Assembly: GCA_026014605.1 (NCBI GenBank)
Contig: JAOZIC010000213.1
Span: 1 to 5,054, forward strand
Direction: 5' to 3'
Length of the DNA stretch: 5,054 nt
Source of the DNA: Candidatus Bathyarchaeota archaeon
Lineage (GTDB): Archaea > Thermoproteota > Bathyarchaeia > Bathyarchaeales > Bathyarchaeaceae
Both the position numbers and the translations under genes were made by a program. The notes under the pieces were generated by a model. It worked only from the letters and a program-made list of their open reading frames with translations, was not told where the DNA came from and searched no databases. Of this stretch, positions 1-4,751 are shown one piece after another. Positions within the stretch are counted from its first letter, which is position 1. Each line of letters begins with the position of its first letter.

Positions 1-1805
1 GTCTGGTTGATTTCGTCGATGAGTTCTTGGAGTTTCATGTTTCGGATTTGTTTTCCTGCTTTTCGGTCCCGCACTGGCAAAACGTCTGATTCTAGTTCTT
101 TTTCGCCGATAACCAGAACGTAGTTTATCCACTCTTTTTCTGCTGCTCTGACTTTTTTGCCCAGACTTAGGGGTCGGTCGTCTATGTCGACGCGTATGTT
201 GTTTTGTTCGATTTGTTGCATGAGTTTCTCGGTTTCGCCGATGAACTTTTCAGAAACAGGAACAATCCTGACCTGTGTAGGAGCCAACCACAACGGCAGA
301 ATAGGAGATGCCCCCTTCAACGAGTCCCTATGAGCCTTCTCTAACAACGCGTAGACGGTTCGTTCTATTGCTCCGCTTGGGCTGCAGTGAAGAACCAGCG
401 GGTACTGTTTTTCGCCGTTTTCGTCCACGTAGGTCATGTCGTAGTGTTTGCTGTTTTCTATGTCGATTTGGTCGGTTGACAGGGCGGACGCTTTTCCTAG
501 GTTGTCAACGAAGTTGAATTCCCACTTCAAAACAAAGTAGAAGAACTGTTCTTCCCACATTTCAATTAGAACTGGTTTCCCGAACAGTTTCACCATGGAA
601 AGAACAAAGTCCTTGTTTTCCTCGTAAAAGTCCTTGGTTACCCTGATTGCAAGCTCGTAGTCGCCGTCTTTGGTTAGTTCTAAACCATTATCCAAAATGT
701 TCATGGACAACTTGAAACGAGCCAAAAACTCCTCTTTGGCTTGCTCGATATCCGCAACCAACGCGTGGCAGTCGGGCATGGTGAAGCATCTGAGCCGCCG
801 TAGTCCTGTTAATTCGCCGCTTTTTTCTCGCCTGAAAGCGTATTTGGTTAACTCGTAGATACGCAGCGGAAGCTGGCGGTAACTGAATTGGGCGTCGTGT
901 ATCATCAAGAACTGACCAAAACAGGCGCTGAACCTCAAAAAGAAGTCCCGTTTATCCGAACAAAGAACATACTGGCGTGCAGGAAACCGTTGCAGATAAT
1001 GGGCAATTGCGGGGTGTTCCATGTCGTACATGATTGGAGTTTCAACTTCCATTGCCCCGTAGTCGATTACGCTATCGGTTACGTACTGCTCAATCAACGA
1101 CTTTATCATACGACCCTTCGGGTACCAACGCAGGTTTCCGGGGTCACTTGCTGCCTCGTAATCGGCGATTTCTAGACGTTTCATTAAAGGCACATGAGGC
1201 GGAGTGTCCTGAACAGCCCGTACTTTTTTGATTTCGTACCTGCATAACTTTTCCAAGTTTTTGCAGCCTTTGAACCTGAATTCTTTTGCGGGAATCAGTT
1301 CGCCGTCGGGGTTCAACACATACCAGAGCGATTTGAGCTTTTCTTCTGCTTTGATTGCGTCGCAGACTACCTCTTCTTTTGCAGAGTCACCTGTAACGAT
1401 TCTTAGATGCTCGGCTAATGGGTGTCCTTTAATAGATATGGAAAACTGTTTGCACCAACCAAAAGGTGACGAATAGGTTTCTAGTCCGTACTCTTTGGCG
1501 ATGTTTCGCATTTCCTGTAACAGTTTGAGTGCAACCGAAGGCTTTGCCAAGTTGCTACTCAGGTGGGCGTATGGATAAATTATCACGCGGTTGACCTTGA
1601 GTTGGTCTAAAGAAGCTTTTGTTGCATCCATCGCTTTTTTGACGATTTCTTTGTCGTCGCCTTCTTCGATTGCTGTGAACAAAACGACGATTTCTTCTAG
1701 TCTTTCAGATTTTTTTTCTGGTTCTTCTGCGACTTCTATTTCTTTTTCTACGGCTTCATATTCTATGAAGTTAGAGTGTAACTGTAGAATTCTCAATTTT
1801 TCCAT
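1..1805 (-). CDS. thrS: Threonyl-tRNA synthetase, archaeal type with N-terminal editing domain (3' end cut by window)
   Basis: Cytoplasmic class II synthetase that charges tRNA-Thr with threonine. I translated 601 codons from ATG at 1805; an in-frame TAA at 1812-1814 with only Ser and Trp codons between fixes this start. Residues about 1-140 match the archaeal editing domain that removes serine from tRNA-Thr (HSNFIEYE at 10-17, YAHLSSNLAKPSVA at 79-92, KGHPLAE at 126-132). Residues about 200-500 are the catalytic core: VEVETPIMYD (253-262, motif 1 region), FRREKSGEL (324-332, motif 2) and GAIERTVYALLE (478-489, motif 3). The zinc ligands are C295, H347 and H473, with spacings of 52 and 126 against 51 and 126 in the E. 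coli enzyme (C334, H385, H511). Residues from about 503 are the anticodon-binding domain (PLWLAPTQVRIVPVS). Archaeal members run about 610-625 residues, so only a short tail is missing. No strong Shine-Dalgarno precedes the ATG; the gene probably relies on coupling to the zinc-finger gene 40 bases upstream. Confidence 0.98.
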   Translation of the reverse strand, partial: MEKLRILQLHSNFIEYEAVEKEIEVAEEPEKKSERLEEIVVLFTAIEEGDDKEIVKKAMDATKASLDQLKVNRVIIYPYAHLSSNLAKPSVALKLLQEMRNIAKEYGLETYSSPFGWCKQFSISIKGHPLAEHLRIVTGDSAKEEVVCDAIKAEEKLKSLWYVLNPDGELIPAKEFRFKGCKNLEKLCRYEIKKVRAVQDTPPHVPLMKRLEIADYEAASDPGNLRWYPKGRMIKSLIEQYVTDSVIDYGAMEVETPIMYDMEHPAIAHYLQRFPARQYVLCSDKRDFFLRFSACFGQFLMIHDAQFSYRQLPLRIYELTKYAFRREKSGELTGLRRLRCFTMPDCHALVADIEQAKEEFLARFKLSMNILDNGLELTKDGDYELAIRVTKDFYEENKDFVLSMVKLFGKPVLIEMWEEQFFYFVLKWEFNFVDNLGKASALSTDQIDIENSKHYDMTYVDENGEKQYPLVLHCSPSGAIERTVYALLEKAHRDSLKGASPILPLWLAPTQVRIVPVSEKFIGETEKLMQQIEQNNIRVDIDDRPLSLGKKVRAAEKEWINYVLVIGEKELESDVLPVRDRKAGKQIRNMKLQELIDEINQ

Positions 1806-1845
1806 CCAGCTTTATCGTGTAATGCAGCAAAGCACTGTTTGGGCA

Positions 1846-2052
1846 TTAGCCGTTGTGCCTCCATTTCTCCAGAAGCTTGTCTTTTTTGCTGCCTTTCTTG
1901 TATTCTTTGTAGTGTTCTCTACAAAGGAAGGAACGTCTGCCCTCATCAACCTTCAAACCTGCTGCACTAACCTTATCACGGGCAATAGAACGAACTGCAG
2001 TTGCATCGCAGTTTTTGACACTACATGTTGTACCTTTACCTACTCTACCCAC
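1846..2052 (-). CDS. Small basic zinc-finger protein of unknown function, upstream of thrS
   Basis: A 68-residue protein that I believe belongs to a conserved archaeal family without an assigned function (family recognition is from memory). Counting from the GTG at 2052, it has a CSVKNC pair (C10, C15, spacing Cx4C) and a second pair CREH (C44, H47), enough to bind one zinc, followed by a very basic tail (YKEYKKGSKKDKLLEKW) suited to RNA or ribosome contact. An alternative GTG at 2061 would add three residues, but that codon lies inside GGTGAT (2057-2062), a good anti-Shine-Dalgarno match four bases before the 2052 GTG, so I prefer 2052. An in-frame TAA at 2068-2070 excludes any longer form. 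The stop is 40 bases from the thrS ATG on the same strand, so the two genes are probably one transcript. This suggests, but does not prove, a role in translation. Confidence 0.85.
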   Translation of the reverse strand: MGRVGKGTTCSVKNCDATAVRSIARDKVSAAGLKVDEGRRSFLCREHYKEYKKGSKKDKLLEKWRHNG

Positions 2053-2056
2053 GCAA

Positions 2057-2062
2057 ATCACC
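2057..2062 (-). promoter_or_regulatory. Shine-Dalgarno (GGTGAT) of the zinc-finger gene
   Basis: On the minus strand GGTGAT is followed by TTGC and then the GTG at 2052. GGTGAT is part of the extended GGAGGTGAT complement of the 16S rRNA 3' end, so a four-base gap places the start codon at a normal distance. This decides between the two possible GTG starts, because the upstream one is embedded in the motif itself. Confidence 0.6.
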
Positions 2063-2104
2063 GACCATTAATGTTAACAGACAAGTAAGTGGGAAAAACA
2101 CACT

Positions 2105-2117
2105 AAAATTGTTTTGC
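2105..2117 (-). promoter_or_regulatory. Possible BRE/TATA promoter for the zinc-finger-thrS operon
   Basis: The minus strand reads AAAACAATTTTAG here: a purine-rich BRE-like stretch followed by an AT-rich TATA-like core. It lies about 55 bases before the GTG at 2052, which would put transcription start near 2080-2085 and leave a leader of about 30 bases carrying the GGTGAT site. The core is not a close match to the archaeal TATA consensus, so this is a weak call. Confidence 0.35.
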
Positions 2118-2132
2118 GTATTGTGAAACAAT
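2108..2132. repeat. Dyad ATTGTTT...AAACAAT, candidate operator
   Basis: Perfect 7-base inverted arms (2108-2114 and 2126-2132) are separated by 11 bases. A second ATTGT at 2120-2124 also pairs with the right arm, leaving a three-base GAA centre. The element overlaps the proposed promoter of the minus-strand operon, where a repressor or activator site would be expected. AT-rich arms of this size can arise by chance. Confidence 0.35.
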
Positions 2133-2186
2133 AGCGGTTTTGTTGTATGCCCAAAAAAGCCAAAAAATAACCAAAGGAACATGTCA

Positions 2187-2225
2187 GTCAAGGTTTTTTG
2201 ACCAACCACAAGGGGTTTTAGTCAA
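2187..2225. repeat. GTCAA / TTGAC / GTCAA inverted-repeat cluster
   Basis: GTCAA at 2187-2191, TTGAC at 2198-2202 and GTCAA at 2221-2225. The middle element can pair with either neighbour, and the right-hand pairing is strengthened by AACC (2204-2207) against GGTT (2214-2217). The two outer copies also form a direct repeat (AGTCAAnG, 34 bases apart). The cluster sits just upstream of the TATA box for the surface-protein gene, in a position suited to an activator or shared regulator of the divergent genes. No protein can be assigned. Confidence 0.35.
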
Positions 2226-2234
2226 TGTTTCTTG

Positions 2235-2254
2235 ATAAAAAGCTTTTTTTAAAG
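2235..2254 (+). promoter_or_regulatory. BRE/TATA promoter of the surface-protein gene, near-leaderless
   Basis: A purine-rich BRE-like segment (ATAAAAAGC, 2235-2243) runs into a T7 tract and TTTAAAG (2248-2254), a good archaeal TATA-box shape. Start of transcription about 25 bases downstream would fall near 2275-2280, only some 6-11 bases before the ATG at 2286. No Shine-Dalgarno is present in that interval, in keeping with a leaderless or near-leaderless mRNA, which is common in archaea. Confidence 0.6.
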
Positions 2255-2285
2255 ATGAAAACAAAGATGGCTAATTGTGTAACTA

Positions 2286-3587
2286 ATGGAAAAAAGAATA
2301 CTGCTTGTATTTGTTATTCTTTGTGTTTTATTTAGTTTTTTTATAGTTGATTCTGTTGGTGCATCTTCAACTGTTTGGAGTAACACCTTCGGAGGCGACG
2401 ACATGGATGTTTGTCTTTCTATGGTTCAGACTTCTGATGAGGGGTTTGTTTTGTATGGTTTCAGTGAATCGTTTGGATCCACTGGTTGGTTAGTAAAAAT
2501 AGACCCTTACGGAAACATGGAATGGAACAAAACAATTACTGAAGGTAACACTTTTGTTCAAACATCGGATGAATGCTTTGCGTTTGTCGGCACTGACCAA
2601 TACTTGTTTGACGGATACATACCTGTCAATAGCTTACCTGATGACTTTTGGTCACATGTTTGTTTAATAAAAACCGATGAATATGGAAACACAGAGTGGA
2701 CCCAAAGCTATGACGAAGAAACGGGTTACTATAGTGGGTCTACATTGGTTCAAACAACCGATGGGGGATATGCACTGGTGGGCAGTTCCTTTTCTTCGTT
2801 AGGTGACTACGACGATTTGTTGTTAATCAAAACAGATTCGAATGGCACTAAAGAATGGAGTAAAATATACGGAGGACCCGAACCAGAAACTGACCCAGTG
2901 TTGCTTCAAACATCTGATGGAGGATTCGCATTAGCCAGTAAAACATTTTCGTATGGTGAAGGCAATGCTGATATGTGGTTAATTAAAACCGACGCATCAG
3001 GGAACATACAGTGGAACCAAACATACGGTGGAACAAGCTGGGACGCTCCTAACTCTTTGATTGAATTGTCTGATGGAAGTTTTGTTTTAGCAGGTATCAC
3101 ATCTTCATTTGGTAACAATGAGGATTTTTGGTTAATCAAAACAGATAATCATGGAAATGTCGTGTGGAATCAGACATGTGGAACAGAGAATCCTGAATTT
3201 TTTCCAGTTCTGGTTCAGACAACAGATGGAGGATTTGCCTTCGCAGGAAAAGTGAATCATGACCCATTAACGAATCTTTTGTTAGTTAAGACCGACGAAA
3301 ACGGAAACATAGAGTGGACACAAACATATGATGGAGATTCAAGAACGGGGCTTCCATCATTAGTTCAGACATCGGATGGCGGGTTCGTTTTGTCTTGTTC
3401 CAAAAGGTCTTCGGATACGGAAGAAAATAACTATGAACAGAATGATCAAGATTTTTGGGTAATCAAAACAGACGAATATGGTATCCCGGAGTTTCCTTCA
3501 TGGATAATTTTGCCCTTATTTATTATCGCTACAGCAGTGGGAATACTCGCAAAAAAAGCGTGTTTAATCCGAGCTCATACTGAGTAG
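2286..3587 (+). CDS. Secreted seven-repeat beta-propeller-like surface protein with PEF-type C-terminal anchor
   Basis: A 433-residue exported protein of unknown function. Residues 1-26 form a signal peptide: K3-R4, a hydrophobic core from about 5 to 21, and a likely cut after VGA (26). The body holds seven diverged repeats, each with a VQTSDGGF-like strand (starting at 47, 91, 155, 207, 259, 310 and 360) and a WLIKTD-like strand followed by GN..W. Seven units of about 50 residues suggest one closed seven-bladed propeller, probably for carbohydrate or protein binding outside the cell. Four N-glycosylation sequons are visible (N81, N186, N244, N295). The tail has PEFPS (401-405), a hydrophobic helix (about 406-421) and KK (423-424), the plan of archaeal PEF-CTERM sorting signals or of a simple membrane anchor. 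It has its own promoter and stands alone between divergent and downstream genes. No catalytic motif is visible. Confidence 0.9.
   Translation: MEKRILLVFVILCVLFSFFIVDSVGASSTVWSNTFGGDDMDVCLSMVQTSDEGFVLYGFSESFGSTGWLVKIDPYGNMEWNKTITEGNTFVQTSDECFAFVGTDQYLFDGYIPVNSLPDDFWSHVCLIKTDEYGNTEWTQSYDEETGYYSGSTLVQTTDGGYALVGSSFSSLGDYDDLLLIKTDSNGTKEWSKIYGGPEPETDPVLLQTSDGGFALASKTFSYGEGNADMWLIKTDASGNIQWNQTYGGTSWDAPNSLIELSDGSFVLAGITSSFGNNEDFWLIKTDNHGNVVWNQTCGTENPEFFPVLVQTTDGGFAFAGKVNHDPLTNLLLVKTDENGNIEWTQTYDGDSRTGLPSLVQTSDGGFVLSCSKRSSDTEENNYEQNDQDFWVIKTDEYGIPEFPSWIILPLFIIATAVGILAKKACLIRAHTE
2376..3473 (+). repeat. Seven tandem protein repeats (about 50 codons each) within the surface protein
   Basis: The VQTSDGGF-like motif recurs at residues 47, 91, 155, 207, 259, 310 and 360, giving steps of 44, 64, 52, 52, 51 and 50. 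The paired K(T/I)D motif recurs at about 71, 129, 182, 234, 285, 335 and 394. The central and C-terminal units are the most alike, while the first two are irregular in length. At DNA level the copies are clearly diverged, so the array is old and not a recent tandem expansion. Confidence 0.85.
3486..3557 (+). other. PEFPS plus transmembrane C-terminal anchoring segment
   Basis: Residues 401-424 give the tripartite plan of archaeal sorting tails: a PEFPS signature, a hydrophobic helix of about 16 residues, and a basic pair (KK). PEF-CTERM tails are known substrates of archaeosortases. Unlike the typical case, nine more residues follow the KK, so plain membrane anchoring without cleavage remains possible. 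No archaeosortase gene is in this window. Confidence 0.6.
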
Positions 3588-3670
3588 TTAACTAAAAAAA
3601 TTGTAACTACAAAAATCATAAATTAAACTTAGTTGGGTGATAAATAGGCAGAGTGTTACCAAGCAAAAAA

Positions 3671-3684
3671 CGCAAGGTATATAG
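3671..3684 (+). promoter_or_regulatory. BRE/TATA promoter of the eS26 gene
   Basis: TATATA at 3678-3683 is preceded by CGCAAG (3671-3676), a BRE-like purine-rich segment. Start of transcription about 25 bases downstream, near 3705-3710, would leave a leader of roughly 30-35 bases with a Shine-Dalgarno. This is the clearest promoter in the window, in keeping with a strongly expressed ribosomal protein gene. Confidence 0.65.
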
Positions 3685-3726
3685 ACCGAAGCTTAAGATA
3701 CTAATAGCACTCTAAAAATTAGGAAA

Positions 3727-3732
3727 TGAGGA
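3727..3732 (+). promoter_or_regulatory. Shine-Dalgarno (TGAGGA) of the eS26 gene
   Basis: GAGG at 3728-3731 lies eight bases before the ATG at 3740, a normal spacing. It confirms this ATG and shows that the eS26 mRNA has a leader, unlike the preceding surface-protein gene. Confidence 0.6.
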
Positions 3733-3739
3733 AAAAGAC

Positions 3740-4039
3740 ATGCCAGTAAAACGAAAGTCCAGAGGTCGAGCAAAAGGCGGTAAAGGTAAAGGTTCACTAG
3801 TTCAATGTCAAGGATGTGGTCAGCAAGTCCCCCGTGACAAAGCGAAAAGAGTGTCACGAAGAGTCTCTTTGGTAGATTCACTTTTGTATAAGGAACTTCG
3901 TCAACAAGGCACGTACATAGCAAGCCGTACCGAAACAAAATATTACTGCGTTTCCTGTGCGGTCCACCGTGGAGTTGTTAAAGTACGCTCAAAGAACGAG
4001 CGACGAACAGGTCCACCCAGAAGAACATATAGGCGTTAA
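3740..4039 (+). CDS. rps26e: Small-subunit ribosomal protein eS26
   Basis: A 99-residue basic protein of the 30S subunit; in eukaryotes eS26 lies at the mRNA exit channel near the 3' end of the small-subunit rRNA. The family pattern is clear: a Lys/Arg/Gly-rich start (SRGRAKGGKGKG, 7-18), the first zinc pair QCQGCGQQVPRDKA (C23, C26), the second pair YYCVSCAVHRGVVKVRS (C70, C73), and a Pro/Arg-rich tail. All four cysteines are present and the length is usual. The start is supported by the GAGG site eight bases upstream. It is transcribed from its own promoter and runs towards the convergent lipid-synthase gene. The gene is informative for taxonomy, because eS26 is known in TACK/Asgard archaea but is generally missing from Euryarchaeota. 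Confidence 0.97.
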   Translation: MPVKRKSRGRAKGGKGKGSLVQCQGCGQQVPRDKAKRVSRRVSLVDSLLYKELRQQGTYIASRTETKYYCVSCAVHRGVVKVRSKNERRTGPPRRTYRR

Positions 4040-4044
4040 AAAAA
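4038..4044 (-). terminator. T7 tract, probable terminator of the lipid-synthase transcript
   Basis: The A7 run at 4038-4044 reads as seven T residues on the minus strand, about 20 bases beyond the stop of the gene ending at 4065. Archaeal termination commonly needs only such a T-tract. The run overlaps the last bases of the eS26 stop codon, so the convergent genes share a very compact junction. Confidence 0.5.
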
Positions 4045-4052
4045 CCAAACAG

Positions 4053-4063
4053 CCTTTTTCTTT
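4053..4063 (+). terminator. T-rich tract, probable terminator of eS26
   Basis: CCTTTTTCTTT follows the eS26 stop by about 13 bases. A short AGGC/GCCT pairing (4031-4034 with 4052-4055) could form a weak hairpin just before the T-run, but the T-tract alone would suffice in archaea. Confidence 0.5.
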
Positions 4064-4064
4064 C

Positions 4065-4676
4065 TCATTGTTTCAATGCTTTACGGAAGTAGAGCACACG
4101 CTGAATTACTGTTATGTTAGTTAACACCGCAAGCAACAGAACACCCCAGTTTAGTGCGTCAATCCACATATAACTAACAAAGCTAACCAAAGCAAGTATC
4201 ACAATTCTTTCTGCACGTTCCGCAATGCCAACAGACTCCATTTTCACTCCAGCGGCTTCAGCTCTTGCCCGGACATAACTAACCAGCAACGAACCCATTA
4301 ATGCGACAATTCCCCAACGCAGTTCAGTTAATCCACCAACAATTATTCCGCACAATACTATTGCATCTGAGTATCTGTCAAGAACTGAATCAAAAAAGGC
4401 GCCGAACACTGAGGCTTGGTCGTGGACACGTGCGATTACTCCGTCTAGGGCATCAAACAGTCCAGAAACAAGCATCAAAACTGGTGCAACTATTAACAGA
4501 ATGGGATTAAACTCCCACTGGGAATATGTGAAAGCTGCAAGTCCAGAAAAGATGACCCCCAACACGCTTACATGGTTTGGTGTCAAGCCGACGCGGTGAA
4601 ACATGTTAGCGGTAGAGGTTAAGGCGTCTTGAACTTGCTGTTTTAGTTTTGTAAGCACCCTTTTGACGTCTCCCAA
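4065..4676 (-). CDS. CDP-alcohol phosphatidyltransferase, probably archaetidylinositol phosphate synthase
   Basis: Integral membrane enzyme of polar-lipid synthesis. The family signature is intact: D75-x2-D78-G79-x2-A82-R83, then G92-x3-D96-x3-D100, whose aspartates bind metal and the CDP-lipid. About six membrane helices fit the sequence (near 36-50, 59-72, 105-119, 121-135, 158-170, 177-191). YVRARAEAAG (134-143) and GIAERAERI (150-158) resemble the archaeal and actinobacterial branch that uses inositol 1-phosphate, so the likely reaction is CDP-archaeol plus myo-inositol 1-phosphate to archaetidylinositol phosphate; another head group cannot be excluded. The start is unsure. TTG at 4676 gives 203 residues, while GTG at 4658 gives 197, fits the usual family N-terminus and has GGGAG 11 bases before it. 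A nearby ATG (4679-4681) is out of frame. It follows proS after 75 bases on the same strand, so co-transcription is possible. Confidence 0.9.
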   Translation of the reverse strand: MGDVKRVLTKLKQQVQDALTSTANMFHRVGLTPNHVSVLGVIFSGLAAFTYSQWEFNPILLIVAPVLMLVSGLFDALDGVIARVHDQASVFGAFFDSVLDRYSDAIVLCGIIVGGLTELRWGIVALMGSLLVSYVRARAEAAGVKMESVGIAERAERIVILALVSFVSYMWIDALNWGVLLLAVLTNITVIQRVLYFRKALKQ

Positions 4677-4716
4677 GACATTGAAGTAAGTTAACGGCTA
4701 ATGTTTTCTTAGCAGT

Positions 4717-4730
4717 TGTGGTCAACCACA
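4717..4730. repeat. Perfect dyad TGTGGT-CA-ACCACA in the proS-lipid synthase gap
   Basis: Six-base inverted arms with a two-base centre lie between the proS stop (4752) and the downstream start. The tight centre favours a protein-binding dyad over an RNA hairpin, though a five-pair stem with a four-base loop is possible. A further TGGTCAA (4743-4749) repeats the half-site TGGTCAA (4719-4725) exactly 24 bases away. It may be an operator for the lipid-synthase gene, or a processing or attenuation site in the transcript. Confidence 0.4.
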
Positions 4731-4751
4731 TTAAACAACTTTTGGTCAAAG

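Noticed and set aside
308..858. Short plus-strand frames in the left part of the window
   Set aside because: Antisense to the well-conserved ThrRS reading frame, which is continuous from 1805 to the left edge.
888..1231. Overlapping plus-strand frames of 95 and 65 codons
   Set aside because: Antisense to the conserved catalytic core of ThrRS; no recognisable motif or ribosome-binding site.
1591..2088. A 165-codon plus-strand open frame with hydrophobic segments
   Set aside because: It lies wholly antisense to the N-terminus of thrS and the zinc-finger gene, both with clear family motifs; the Ser/Phe/Val-rich composition is what the reverse complement of Glu/Lys-rich coding gives.
2906..3139. 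A 77-codon minus-strand frame
   Set aside because: Antisense to the repeats of the surface protein; its regular look reflects the repeats on the other strand.
3585..3594. Palindrome TAGTTAACTA over the stop of the surface-protein gene
   Set aside because: Ten AT-rich bases overlapping a stop codon, with no T-tract after it; likely chance.
3630..3670. Possible C/D box guide RNA (a GTGATAA that resembles a C box)
   Set aside because: No D box (CTGA) or internal C'/D' pair at suitable spacing, so a guide RNA is not supported.
3693..3938. An 81-codon minus-strand hydrophobic frame
   Set aside because: Antisense to eS26, whose zinc motifs and Shine-Dalgarno establish the plus-strand gene.
4301..4510. 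A 69-codon plus-strand frame
   Set aside because: Antisense to the lipid synthase signature region with its invariant aspartates.
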